Positions 1 through 12,628 of a DNA stretch of 64,000 nt are shown here, piece after piece; the first letter of the stretch is position 1; the number at the start of each line of letters is the position of its first letter. The stretch is from Sympetrum striolatum (Eukaryota > Arthropoda > Insecta > Odonata > Libellulidae). Under the pieces are notes generated by a model. The model was not told where the DNA came from. It did not search any database and saw only the letters and a list, made by a program, of their open reading frames with translations. The translations under genes were made by a program, and so were the position numbers. The stretch covers positions 87,950,197-88,014,196 of the forward strand of contig OX388349.1 of the NCBI GenBank assembly GCA_947579665.1, in the 5' to 3' direction.

Positions 1-3000
1 TAAAATAATTGATGCTATATAATAGTAAATGGCAAGAGGAAATTTATTTTGGCTTCCTGGTAACACTCGTTATTAGGGCATCATTATCCAATTAGTGATC
101 AACGATATGCATTAATCGAGCTATCCGATTAGTTTCTCATTAACACGCAGGGGATTGTAACATCACGGAAACTACGCCACTGGCGGCTACCGGGTAATCT
201 AATGAGTGCCTTACGCATCAGTTAGATATTACCACCGCGTATCCTGTTTGCCCTATCAGGTGATCATTTTTTCCAGAGAAGATGTAAATCGTCTCTCTCT
301 AAATTCACAATAAATGACAAATAACATAGGTTTAAATTTAAATTTATTTCGGTTAAACCTTTCTATGATTCTTCCCAAAATTAGGGAAAATGTGTAAATT
401 CCGCTTGGTTTTTGGCTCTCCAACCAGGAGCGATTTCCTTTCCTTGGAATTGCTCTGCGTTTATTTTCTTCTTTCTTGGCAAAGCAATGGAAAGTTTCTC
501 TCACACGCCAGTTACTGAATCCAGAACAGATGAACACGTGAGTTACTCGGCTGTACACAATGAAACACTTTGTTCTAGAGAAGCTCTTTTCCTCTCATTA
601 TTTCTAAACCAAATTCAGCTTATTTTTTTGTAGTAAGTCATTCTCTTTATTATCAAAGATACTTAGATACACTTTTCTTTCAATTTATAATTTTTGGGGC
701 AGAATATTCAAAAACTTTTCAATCCTTAAATGCCGTCCCCTTTTTTAATACAAAGATTCATCGACTAATCTGCCAAGGAACTTACTGCAAATATGTAAAA
801 AAAACACGTATAACATATGTGGTTTCTGCAGAAGAATGCTTTTGTAAATTCGCGCGCGTATAAGTAGCGTATAGTTAAATATATGTATAAATAGTTTGTA
901 TGAATACAAGCATATGCATGTTTTCTATTTTTCTTGCTCGCGGAGGAAAGTGGTAGATTTCGCTAATTTATAAGAATAATTTAAGAGTGGAGTGGAAATT
1001 TGTATTTTGGCCAGCAATTTTGATTCCGGAGCGAATTATCTTCTTTGGCGGATGAATTCTTGTAATTCTATTTTGTGTTCACTTCACCGCAGAATCTTCT
1101 ATTTCTTTCTACGTTTGGCAATCAGTATTTTCATCTAGCAATGACTGATTACTACATCTCCAGGTTAAATAAGGAGATGTTAATCCTAGGCATCAAAAGC
1201 TTACTTACCGTTAATTGTTTTTTAATTGTGGTGTATATTACCTCATTCTTTGCTAATTCGCTTGACCCTGTTACATCAAAAAGTTAAATCTCACATGATC
1301 GCTGTCTTTCTTTGCTTCTCAATCGTTTGCTTTTCCTTTCTTTTGGTAACATTTCCTTCCGTCTGTTTTCCTCTCGTTCGTTCGCCGCTTTCCCCCATTC
1401 TTTTCGCGCCTTCATCACAAAGCGGCCTTATATTTAGCCCTTCTCTTCCCGTGAGTCATCAGTCCCCTCATGATAAGGCATGCACCACATTATCTTGTTC
1501 TTGTTTTACCCACACGCCTTTTTTGCGTTGCTGACTGTGGCTCGATGCATTTTTTATGTGAAGAAGTTTACTTTGAGTTTTTCTGTAGCATCTGTCATCT
1601 GCGTCTACATTGTTGTCCTGCGTATGAGCACTTTCGCAATTCTCTCATTTCGTTTGCAGTTGATTCGCCGAAAGAATGAGTCGTTAGAACAGTTCGTACT
1701 TTCGTTCTATTTTCCTCACTCCCACTTTCAAATCAGCCAAAGTAACATCGATTGATAAAAAATGGCCAAAATTAATGGAAGAGAATTACTGTGATTTAGG
1801 AAAACGTTATTCATTCAACGCCCTTTTGTTACAGAAAATATCACACAGTAGAATTTTAAAGTAAAAAATACAAGAAACAGTAGGTTTTTATAAGAATAAA
1901 ATATCGCAAAAAATTTATATCGCAATTTATTCAATTTCAAGCAGAAATATCACTAACATTATTAAAAATAATAAGATTTACCTATGGAATGTTACTTAGA
2001 ATTTTGCCATACAGATGCCTCGTTATTTAGTTTTTAGTTCGGTGTTCAATTTGAACCTCATTTCTTCACTACTTGACACTAAAAACCCTGGAAAGGGAAT
2101 GAGTCAAGATGAGGAGTGAGGTAGTTTTCCTTTGATTTCCCCCCTGAGCCTGAGTGCAATAGGCAGGAACACTTCCACAAGCAGTAACAAGCTTTCCTTT
2201 AATTCGAAAGTTGGCCGGTGGGTGCGGTGCGATCGGCAAATACATCAATGTCTTCAAGAGTTGCAGTTGCGAGGAAACAGCCGCAAAGCGAGTTGTCCAC
2301 CGGCAGACGTCACGTCCTGGGTGTGCGTGGACGGACAAGGCCATCCGAGTTCTTTCACCTTCTCAATCCAGGATTAATCACCCCCAGACGATGGACGCTG
2401 AAAGGTGCTCCAAGCAGTGTCTTCAAACAACCTCAGAAATCATTTAGGACCCCAGAAGATTTAAGTCATCCTTGCAGAATTTAGGGAATTTTAATTTCCT
2501 CGAGTTTTGCTTTCTTAATTCCTTGTATATATTCTGTGATTCTTTTTCCATTCCTGATTGAGTCTGACAGCTTTGTGCGTACTAGCAATCAGAGGTCCTT
2601 GGCGCAAGGGCCAATTTGAGGCCCTAAAAAGAAAATATTCGCTATGAAAACGACATGACGTCCTTCCTTGGGTTCCCTCAACAGTGGCTATCTCCAAGTA
2701 CACTTATTAGTAAACCTTTGAAATCATAGATATATATATATTTAAATAAATTAAATTATGGTCCGTCATTCTTTACAGTTCCTTAGAGTTATGGCCGTAA
2801 ATACTGGTTGCACGAATTGCACAGAACATTTTTTTTATGAACGCATTGCTGTATAAACTCTAGAATCTCAGAAATCCTTTGATTTAATTCATTGTTTCTT
2901 ATTATCCTTATATTTTCTGGTAAGTTTCAAGGCGAAACAGATAAATTTTTACTCTTTCCCGCTAAATATAGGAAAGTAGAAAAATAGCTAAGTATCTGTC

Positions 3001-3540
3001 ATTTCGGTTTCGACAAATTTTAACATTAATTTTGCGCCCTGGACCCGGCCCCCCAGTGATTGTGGCAAAAGGTGCATGCGCTCTATTTATTTTAATTGTT
3101 AATTAATTGATTACTATAACAGCAGAATAAAACATTAATTAGAACGTTAATTATAAAGAATATCATTAAAAAGATATTCCTAGCATCAATTTCCCTGATT
3201 TTTCACCCGGCATTTAATCGGCCTTTATGGAATGAGAAAAATATAATTCTGCAACGTCTTTTGATTACTTAACTGTGAAATAACTAAAGGTAAAACTAAC
3301 TTCAAAAACGAACACCACAAACTAGCGGTGCGGAAGTATCGAGTACGTACTATATGACCAAATATTCGCTTGATGTTCTTATATTCACGGTATCAATGGC
3401 TATTATAACTAATACATACTAATTACACTGAGTGTAGTTGTACTCTATTTATCAAAGTAAGTAAAAGTTTTGCAGGATAGCAAATAAGACTGAAATTATT
3501 TATTCGTGATTTAGTTATTCGCGCAGTTAGCGCTTTTTAT
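1..3540. other. Intergenic/intronic, no gene recognised
   Basis: AT-rich DNA with only short open frames on both strands and no family I recognise. A short motif near 165-205 vaguely resembles the 3' end of the LINE at 3626-4690. A piece near 2090-2130 vaguely resembles the dispersed repeat at 19008-19224. Neither is strong enough to call separately. No promoter, RNA gene or splice-supported exon could be supported. Confidence 0.6.
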
Positions 3541-3559
3541 GAATGACGTATCTAAAGCA

Positions 3560-3579
3560 GCAGACGGCGCGCCGTCTGC
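3560..3579. repeat. 20-bp perfect GC-rich palindrome
   Basis: A perfect self-complementary 20-mer centred between 3569 and 3570, with core GGCGCGCC. It is strikingly GC-rich against AT-rich surroundings. It lies just upstream of a second palindrome and of the point where recognisable LINE coding sequence begins. Confidence 0.9.
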
Positions 3580-3586
3580 AGCTTCT

Positions 3587-3624
3587 GTCTGATCTAACAC
3601 CGCCGCGGCGGTGTTAGATCAGAC
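3587..3624. repeat. 38-bp perfect palindrome at the LINE 5' truncation point
   Basis: A perfect palindrome centred at 3605/3606, with centre CCGCCGCGGCGG. Its right half runs straight into the reverse-transcriptase reading frame of the LINE remnant. Its left half is therefore an inverted copy of the first bases of the truncated element, as expected from a snap-back or inversion during insertion or repair. As RNA it would form a 19-bp stem with almost no loop. Confidence 0.9.
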
Positions 3625-3625
3625 G

Positions 3626-4690
3626 CAGTTTTCCTAGATTTCAGGAAAGCTTTCGACACAGTTTCTCACGAAAAGCTTATCCAAAAGCTGAGTGCCTACG
3701 CGATCAACGAAAAAGTTATCAGATGGACCAAATCTTTTCTAGAAAACAGATCTCAGCGAGTTGCGTTAGATGGAATTTTATCGGACGAAATAAGCATCTC
3801 GTCAGGAGTTCCACAGGGAAGTGTTATTGGACCGATTTTATTTCTAATTTACATTAACGATCTTGTAGATAACGTAAAGAGTAATGTTAGATTATTTGCC
3901 TATGATACCCTGATGCACAGAGAGATTTTGTCAGAAAACGATTGTAATGTATGTACTTCAAAACGACCTGGACGTAATATCAGGATGATGTAAAGATTGA
4001 CAGCTGGATTTAAATATAAATAAATGCGTTGCCATGAGTTTTACGCGCTCCACAAACATAATTCCCGCGCAGTACCAAATCTCAGGGCATCCATTAAAGT
4101 TAGTGCACGACAACAAATACCTAGGAGTCACGTTTAGCAGTAACTTATCTTTTAAAGAACATATTCGAGATGCGATAGGAAAAGCGAATAGAATGCAAAG
4201 ATTAACTTGTAGAACGTTGAGAGGATGCTCATCGAGAGTCAAAGAAATAGCTTACTTTTCTCTTATTCGTCCGAGTCTAGAATATTTGGGACCCGCACGA
4301 AGTAGGTTTAGTCTCAGATTTAGAGATAGTCCAGCGTAGAGCAGCCCGATTCGTTTGCGGGGATTTCAGGTTTGATAGCAGCGTTACGGCAATGATAGAG
4401 TCCCTCGGTTGGAATTCACTACAGATGAGAAGATCTGAATATCGTCGGAAACTTTTCGAAAAGTTCATTCGTTCAGAATTTATAGACGAAGTAAGCGAAA
4501 TGGTAAGGAGCGATCTCCGAGAGGCATCGACGAAGCGTTATAGGCAAGTAATCGCAAGGACGGATAATTACTTTTGGTCGTTTTTTACCCCGGCTATTAG
4601 AGATGCTAATAGGGATGAATGAATAATGGTGGTGTATTACACCCCCTGCCATACGCCTCTGGCGGCTCGCGGGGTATATATCTAAATCTA
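3626..4690 (+). pseudogene. 5'-truncated non-LTR retrotransposon (CR1/L2-like), reverse transcriptase C-terminal half
   Basis: Reverse transcriptase of a LINE, in three frames. Frame 1 from 3628 carries palm motifs FLDFRKAFDTVSHEKL, then SSGVPQGSVIGPILFLIYINDL. The catalytic box reads FAYD at 3895-3906 instead of FADD: the first aspartate codon is now tyrosine, so the enzyme could not polymerise. After a frameshift near 3955, frame 2 continues through 4339 with two in-frame TGA codons at 3986 and 3998 where tryptophan is expected. It includes a KYLGVTF motif. A second shift near 4310 leads to EIVQRRAARFV and the thumb/C-terminus, ending with TGA at 4620-4622. The 3' UTR has an inverted hairpin (about 4647-4675) and a short AAATCT-type tail. 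The endonuclease and 5' half are absent. LINE identity is secure; the clade name is inferred from motif style. Confidence 0.9.
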
Positions 4691-7189
4691 AATTTAATTT
4701 GTATCCAGTTATACCTCTTTTACTGGATAACAGTATTTTAATTAGAAGATGATAGCAAAAAAAATTATAAAATATTAGGAAATGTTACGCGAAATTTTGA
4801 GGAATAAAGAATAATTTAATTTAGGAGTACAATATGCCATTCCAAGGCAATATATATTTAGACACGATAAAATATTTTCGGGAAGAAGATAAAGCCCGGA
4901 ATGCTGTTAAAATTTCCATTTTTATCATTTTGTCTCTCACTCTATAAATCTGTATGCCATATTAGGTTACTGAGTTTACAGCTGAAATTCAACGGGCAAT
5001 TAGACTCATGAATATTAATGAACGCGGAAGATTAATTCACGAATCCACCGATAGAGCGAGTGAAAGAAATTTCACCAGGGAGATTCCCGTGAAGCAACTT
5101 CCTCCGAAGGAGAGATGGGGAAATTAATTTTCGCATTCCCGAAATGCGTGCGCAGAATATAAAATGAATAACAAATGGGAAAATACATTTGCTCAAATTA
5201 AAAATTTCCTTTATTATCAAAGCTAGAACTTCGCCAATAATATCTAGGGAAATCTCTCGTGTACCATGCATAGCATAAAAGAAGCATTGGTCGACTCCAT
5301 CCACAATGTTATCATTTCAGAAAGTAAGGAATCTATTTCAATCTGGTACAGTATTTTAGTAGTAGTATCGATTGAGAAGTATTTCGACAGCTGAGGTCAT
5401 ATCGTACGTTTGAAAACCCATTGGGAAATGGAATTCTTTCACCAAATCTTCACTGAATACTCTTTTAACTTCCAATTAAATGGTTAATTTTACGAGAATA
5501 ACCAATACAGCTCATGCATAACCCATGCTTAATATGTATGTTGTAGCTTTTACGCAACTAAGCTAGACGATCAGTAGGTTTTTCATCTAAAAGTATTTGA
5601 GCTGTTATTTCGAAACTGGCCGGTTTTTTGTGATATAACTCGTAGTTTCGGATTATCGGATAGTCAGGCATTCTATATGTTCTGTATATATAATAGTCAG
5701 CACGAAGAATGATAGATCGTCCTGCCGTCCAGTAGGTGTAGCTACCGATTGATTTGGAGAGAACTAAGCAAAGTGAAGTACTTTTCTTTTGCTTTACTTT
5801 ATGTGCAAAGGGTGAAGCACATAGAGCCGATGACAGAAAATCTTCCACGAATTCAATTTCAAGGATGAGAGAAAAATAAGCGATGATTAGGAGAGACTTC
5901 AATTAATGTTCAGCAACCACAATATCATCGTAGTCACGAGGGAGACTAAGATGAGAGTAAATGAAAAGTACATTCATTTTTTCTCTACCCATTTAAAATA
6001 TATAGATGCAAAATATCTTATTACTTTAAGTATAAGAGCAGCATTATTCGTATTCAATTGGGTTTTCTGTCTGCTCTTAAGGTTCTAATTATTCTATTAA
6101 TTAGTATTACCATAGAGTAACTATACTAACTCTATGGTACTACTATTCTATTTAACTCATATATAACAGAACGCACATTGATTTTTTCTCAAAAATTTCT
6201 TTTTCTTGAAAATCAATAAAATATTAATCTTCCCTCCCTTACTTTCAAAGAAATAATATTTTTCCATATTCAATATCCGTTTTGTTTTTTCCCCCCATTA
6301 ATTTTGTGCCATTAGTTTCGCTTGCATCATCAGTCAATTATTGTTTCATTAAATTAAATGTAATTGATTCAATAAATTAAATCTCCAAATGGGCTGAAGA
6401 TGCTTATCAAGACCCCCAAAGGAACGATTATTCTAATCGTCCGATATTAATTTTAGTATGAAGTAAGAGATCACAGCTTCCTTAATCAGTAGATTGAAAT
6501 GTATAATCCAGGTATGAACACCAAGAAAATAATTTTATTCGTTTAATTAAGCGTCGTAAGACAATTATTTTATACCTGTAACTATGGAAACGACTAAAAC
6601 ACACATTTGTCCCAGTGGCAAATGTAGCGGCTTCGCACCTTCTACTCCTAAGATCTAGTTAAAGACTAGTTAGATAAAGTTTGTCTGCACAGAGAATACC
6701 ACCTGCTTCGAATAGCCTCCGTCTTAGAAAGTGGAACCAGATGTTCTTCTCACGTTCGTGTTGCCCAGGGTTTATTTTAAAACAGAAAGATTTATTCTCT
6801 AAGTTTGATGCTCACGCAAGCTTCATTTAGAGCGAAAGAATCATCTGCGGAATTTCAATGCGGCCTTATCACACACTCGCTACTTTAACATTAACGTTAT
6901 CTTTTTTACGAGAAAATTATTCGGAACGGAATTGTGTGAACAGACAGGGTGCGTTATATTCTTGAATGTTTATCCAGCAAACTAAGGTTACTCGGTTGTA
7001 ATAGTTGATCTGTTTCCTATTGCCTTCATAAGCCAGTGCGAATACAAATAAATCTAGAACTCTCTGAGGGGAAGCCATTTGGGACGTTGAGAGTCAATTA
7101 TAGAACTTTTTTCTATTTGAATTCTTCCTTATTACTGTTGCACAATTTGGGATCCATGTGAAGTAGACCTGATCACGGACTAGTAGATT
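4691..7189. other. Intergenic/intronic, no gene recognised
   Basis: AT-rich sequence with no recognisable coding similarity. The longest open frame (5558-5902, minus, 114 codons) has no motif I recognise. A small hairpin sits at 6108-6139 and is listed separately. Confidence 0.55.
6108..6139. repeat. Small hairpin, 11-bp arms
   Basis: Arms TACCATAGAGT (6108-6118) and ACTCTATGGTA (6129-6139) are exact reverse complements separated by 10 bases. No T-run or gene end is attached, so a terminator role is not implied. Confidence 0.7.
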
Positions 7190-7545
7190 ACATTGGTCAT
7201 AGATTTAGAGATTGTTTGGCGTAGAGCAGTTTGTTTCACCGACAAAGATTTCGTGTTTGTAAAGAGTGCTTATGATTATTTCCCTCTGGTCGGATTTTCT
7301 CTAGAGGAAAATACTTTATTGCCGACCCTTTATAATTATTCATTGTTTCAGATCTCTCTGATGAGAAAGTTGACAATATTTCAGTGAACAACGATAGAGA
7401 GGTTCAGGAGAAAGCGCAAACAGTAAATAATTGCTGAGGCACTTTCCGCAGAGCATTAGAGAAGCTAACAGACTAGAATAGATAGGAATGTTTACTCACC
7501 GCAAACGTGCACTACTGGCGGCCTGCAGATGAATTTTGGGTAAAA
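7190..7545 (+). pseudogene. Highly degenerate copy of the CR1/L2-like LINE 3' end
   Basis: The translation at 7200-7240 gives DLEIVWRRAVCF, matching SDLEIVQRRAARF of the remnant at 3626-4690. Near 7450-7480 the DNA again parallels that copy's last codons (ALEKLTD-like against AIRDANR). It is followed by a TACTGGCGGCCTGC stretch matching the other copy's 3' hairpin region. The middle is too decayed to align by eye. The order and spacing of these blocks support a second, older and internally rearranged copy of the same family. Frameshifts and stops throughout. Confidence 0.6.
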
Positions 7546-9300
7546 TAGTTGACAGTTGTAGTCATCTGCTCGCAGTTTAGAAATTTCTGTACTTTTCGAA
7601 TATTTGTATGTGCCAGTCACAGTACATATATTTACGCTAACATTTTTCGACTAAAAACATGCAGAATCTTTACCGTAAAAAAAGAAGAGAAACGTAGTGC
7701 GTGTTCGGAGTGGATGTAAGAAAGTATTCAGAACTATTTTCGAAAGTTGGTCTTGTGTTTTGATTGGATTTGGTTTGGTATGGAGACTTAAAAGCTACGA
7801 TGGTGCTTGATGAGTGATTAAGGTGAGAAAGACAGGGAAAAGTGACCAAATACAGGCTATGGAAGCTATTACAGAGGTTACGAGAGAATCTAAAAAATGA
7901 AAGCACATTTATAGAAATTAAGGGATTTGTTTGAAGAGATAAAAAGGGTGACGGGCAATGAGGAACAGCTAGATCAAAGCAGATTTAAAGCTCAGTAAAT
8001 ACGATTTCATCCTGAAAGCTTTGCATGTATGAGTACTTACATTTATAATACTTCATAAGAACAAATTGAAATATAAAATAAATGCGTGATATCCATAGCA
8101 ACTTTATTTGCATAGTATGACGTTAGTCAACACATCTAGTCTATATTTGGCATTGTTGTGATATCTGTACCTGATATTTCTCAAGAGTATTTAATCCATC
8201 ATCAAATATTAGAAGTTGAATATTCCCTGATTAACTTAAGTTAATCAGAGAATATTCAATTTAAAGTCAATTCAACCTTTGCTCAGATTTTATAAGCGAC
8301 ACAGCGGGATGATATTTTTCCTCGTATTATACCTGGAAAAACGGTCCAGTGATAGAGAATTTAATATCCTGGTTAATATCGCGCATGGGCGTGGTTATTT
8401 CCTGTAATTTGCCTTTTAATTTCGATGTAATCGAGTTTTAAAGGACTTCTCATAACGGCATGCAATTATATCAGTTTGAGAGCGTTTTGCGAATCAATGT
8501 GCAAATGCTTTGTACTGGAAACGTTTTCAAGGGAATTGCTAATAAATGCCGTTCAGTATTTGGAAATAAAATTCGCAATAAGGGTTGGGCGTTTTACAGA
8601 GAAATGGGAATATCAAAGTAATTAACGAGTGAGTGCTGCTGAAACGTGAGCCTTTATCAAAAGCGTATTCGGCCGAAAGCCTTATATTTTGTAATTAAGT
8701 TTCAATCTCCAGCGACGATTTGGATTTTATTTAATCCATTGTCGTGTACATGCGTGTGTGCCGATCAAAAAGCTTCCCAAGCCATATAGGAACGATCAAG
8801 TCCCATTTATCACGATATGTTTAGTATTTATTCCGTCAAAGATACTAGTTTTCATAGAAGTAATCTTTATTCTAAGTTTTACTCTATTCTTAGTAATAGA
8901 AGACAAAGTTGTGTTTTCAATATTCTGTTCTAAATCTGTATTATCTTTATCATACAATTAATTACAAACGTATATTACAAATGTAACAGAACGTAGTAAC
9001 ATGCAAATGACACTAAAACAATTCAACAAGAAATGTAACGGAGAAAACAATAGCATTTTGTGGACTACCGGGCCATTCCCAGTGTCCCCAAATGTATCCC
9101 AAAAATATATTGTAGATACACCTTGATAGTGCTGAGATGGTATGGTACCTCTCATCTCAAATAATAGTGTTTATTAGTGTAATTAGTGTTTATCAGTGGG
9201 GAAACTAAAATTTGCGTGTGTATACCTACATTAGTATCTACACATGTGCATTCATTCACACGTATATGGGGCTGGAATAACTTATGAAGAATGTCTATGA
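7546..9300. other. Intergenic/intronic, no gene recognised
   Basis: No coding or RNA similarity recognised. Contains the near-perfect palindrome at 8216-8259, listed separately. Confidence 0.55.
8216..8259. repeat. 44-bp palindrome with one mismatched pair
   Basis: Two 22-base arms meet at 8237/8238 (centre CTTAAG) and pair throughout except 8226/8249. There is no loop. It could be a cruciform-prone site or the fused ends of a lost element. No flanking target duplication is evident. Confidence 0.85.
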
Positions 9301-9304
9301 AAGA

Positions 9305-9380
9305 ATCCTGCAAGCCGCCTTTTGGCGTATTGCAGGGGGTGCAAGAACTTTGAATCTATTTTCCTAATAGATTACTTTCG
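9305..9380 (-). mobile_element. 3'-end fragment of the CR1/L2-like LINE family
   Basis: Read on the minus strand, 9340 to 9309 gives CACCCCCTGCAATACGCC followed by a GGCGGCTTGCAGG-type return arm. This parallels the 3' UTR hairpin of the plus-strand LINE at 4643-4675. A weak match to the last codons of the same element precedes it. The fragment is short and the match was made by eye. Confidence 0.45.
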
Positions 9381-10328
9381 CGTATCATTCGCGGAAAAAA
9401 ATGGATTTTTGAAGCGATTCGTTCTAGCATCTATTTCCTTAATATTCCCCGCAGTCAGAACGGCTCATATAACAGGGGAGTCGCATTATATAGGTTACAA
9501 CATCTGAGAACGTAATTTCTCTGAACTTATTTAGAATATTTATCCTTCGAATTAGTCTTCTATCTTCTAATTATTCCCATCCCGCGTACTGTATCATCTG
9601 AGTTACACTCGCTGTTTTATCGTAGCAATTCTTTACGGATAGTATCGCCTTTCGTTGTACTTTTTATAAATCCCGTTATGACATTTGTAAAGTTAAGTTA
9701 TGTGAACCAAATTTATTTCGCAAAATTTTCTATTCCACTAAAGTTTGCCTCATTTCTGGCTTTATGCTTCCCTCTCCTAAAATTAGCGACACTGCTAGCG
9801 ATATGCTTTCTTTCTTCCGGCGTCATAGCAATCGTATAATCGCTCAACCGGAAACTCCGCGAGTTAATCTCCTTCTGCGACTGCTTATTCCGCTGTTTGC
9901 ACTTCCGTTGGCGTTGGCCTAAAAGTGTGTGGATGGCAAAGGGAAGCTATGAAATAGGTCCATCAAAAGAGGCGAATTCGAAACTAAACTGCGCAAAGAT
10001 GTGGACGACAGCTGTTCCTCAGACAGCTCTTGAGGCCAAAGTATGTGAGGCACTCATTTCTCAAACGCATTCACTCGTGCAAACATTCTCAACGATAAAA
10101 TTTTGAGGGCCTCCATTATTTCTTTAGCACTAATCGTTGAATATCTGCAACAGATCATCTACAACAAAAATATCGATATCTTATTAACTATAAAAAATGA
10201 ATACACTTTTTTCTGCCTGGATAGCTACACTTTATTTGCTGCTTAGTACTTTTCAACGAAGTTCATCTGTAATTTTCGCATAAATTGATCCCATCACGTT
10301 GTTAATAATTACTGTCACAATCCATAAG
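9381..10328. other. Intergenic/intronic, no gene recognised
   Basis: Short open frames only. The frame at 9897-10106 shows no motif I recognise. Confidence 0.5.
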
Positions 10329-10330
10329 TA

Positions 10331-10407
10331 CAGTCCTGGTCAAAATTAACGCAGCACCGGCCGTAAGGATCGCTAGGGAGGTGCTGCGTTAATTTTGGCC
10401 AGGAGTG
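10331..10407. mobile_element. 77-bp Tc1/mariner-like miniature inverted-repeat element
   Basis: The ends are 28-bp inverted repeats, CAGTCCTGGTCAAAATTAAC... at 10331-10358 and its complement at 10380-10407, with two mismatches. TA dinucleotides at 10329-10330 and 10408-10409 flank the element as a TA target duplication, the signature of Tc1/mariner insertion. The terminal CAGT/CACT and CTGG(T/C)CAAAATTA motif fits Tc1-type ends. Only about 21 bases separate the arms, so this is a bare pair of ends that would depend on a transposase encoded elsewhere. Confidence 0.85.
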
Positions 10408-10409
10408 TA

Positions 10410-12628
10410 CAATAAAAAAATAATTTCAGGATCGAATAATATTCGCGCATTAATTAAGTGAACTTTGTGCCTTAAAATTTCCTCAGCTATATTTAAATTA
10501 ATGTGTAATGCAACAAAAATCACTTCATCTTCATTTCAACACAACAGTGAATTTTCACTTTCTTGTCTAGATATTGATAGTTATTTTATTATCTCCATGA
10601 TTTTATATTAGTTTATTGGATCACATCCTACTTTTCCGTTTCTTTTTTATTTATTTCTCTCCGAACGTATTTACAGTCAATGCTGCTACTTATTTGTTTA
10701 TTCTTCTTTTTTTCGAGGAAGCGGTTGTGAGATATTGATGGTTTATGTTTTAAAGGAATTTGTTCATCTTATTCAGCCTCTCTCTTCATGAGCTTATTCC
10801 ATCTAGGATATGTATTTATTTCTTTATTATACCTCGCCAGTATGTTCTCAGCTTAAATTATTTTCTGCCTCAATTGTAAATTTTCTGAGTTCTTTTATTG
10901 TAATGTCAAATTATAAATTATTCTTTACTACCATCTTGCAATTGTTATTGATGCTGATATGTAAGATTAGCGTTACAATATACTCTTTTTGTTTTACTAA
11001 TTGCAAATAGGCCGAAGCCAGGTGGCCAAATTTATATATTTTATCGATTAAACCATATTGTGTTTTTTAAATATACAAAAAATAATATATAAAATGAAAT
11101 CATTCCATAACGAATGCAAAAATTATCTGCCACTCAACATATTATAAATTATTTTATTAAACTATCTAATTGAAACATTTAAGTATTTATTTTTTAATAA
11201 GGTTTAATTGAGTATAGGATAATTTGTTTAACTTATTTTTGAACCTAAATATTTGGTTAGACTTTTATGGGCAGAACCTAGTTTTTGTCAGAATCGAAAA
11301 ATATAAATTTCAATTAACTAAATTGTTATATTTATGAAAGATTTACCGAAATCTATAACGTAATTCCTGCTCCAATTCACTAAAATTGGTATTTTTTCGT
11401 TTAAAACAGTGATTATCAAGTCATTGATAATATTAACTTTGAACGGTGAATACTCATCTTCAGGTAAAACAATTGAGTAGATGGATTTATCCGTAACATC
11501 ATCATTTGACTCATTCAAGATCATTTACTCTCAGATCAAGGCAAAACTTCAATAACTCTGGAAATGAGTCGGCGACTCAGCCACGCAGAAACAGCAAATG
11601 TAATTACGTCGAAAGGATGAAACGTAGTGAACTTAACTTCGACGACAATTTGAGCTCCATTTGGCACTGCTGAATTCGCGAAGAGAAAACGCAAACAGTT
11701 GGAAACATTTTCCATATTTGCAATTCAAAGCGACGTCAAACTTTAACGGGAATTTTCCTTCGCTCCGTGTAGCGATATCCACTTCCGCGAAAAAATGAGG
11801 AAAATTTTCCGTTAAGCAGAGTGTGGGGAAGGTCGTCGTCCATAAATCCATAAAACCAGAAGTAAACAACGGCGAAAGAAAGCGGTGGCAAACGAAATGA
11901 GTTACACTTCAATGAATACGTTTCCGGATTATTACATACAGATCTCGCGGAAAAATGTGTTATGGAATCTGTTATTTTGTGAACGCCTGAAACTTCTTTT
12001 GAGATCAATCTTTCTTTACGTTTATTACGTTTTGGACCAAAATCGTTCTGTATGTTACCAAATTAAATTAAAAGCGTATCTAACCGTAACTTATTTCTAA
12101 AAAAAGACTAAAAATTGGCTGTTAGCCCACGAAGAAATGGATGTTTTTTTTTAATTGAAATTTTAGGAGGGTTCTTTGTCCATTAACGTACTTTATATTT
12201 TCTTTTCCTCCTCTTTATTTTTTCTCGATTTTTGTTGAATAGCCTTTTCTTCGTATTAATATGTCACTTCTTTTTTCTTATATTTTTATTATGCCATCGT
12301 AATATTATCGTAATAACACACGTCACTATTCTAAGATAAATGAGTGCTTTAATGTATTTCTATGTGAAGACTAAACGTACTGCGTATTATCGGTGTCAAC
12401 AATACAGAATATTCTTAGTTGACACCTAAAGCTCTAGTATGTGTTAAAATTATGTAAATTATATTTAATTAAATTTATACGCAATATTTAGAGCAATACG
12501 TATATTCATTCATTCATTAATCGTTGAATGAGGATTGAAAATGTCAGAAGTGGCCTTACATATTGTCAACATTGAATTTATCTACACAATAAAATCAATA
12601 TTGTTAAAAGTAACTGGTGGAATCCATC
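10410..12628. other. Intergenic/intronic, no gene recognised
   Basis: Very AT-rich DNA, especially 10.4-11.3 kb. No open frame has a recognisable family motif, and no RNA gene is visible. Confidence 0.55.

Noticed and set aside
165..205. Possible 3' hairpin of the CR1/L2-like LINE (ACGCCACTGGCGGCTACCGG)
   Set aside because: Only a short match, without upstream coding similarity.
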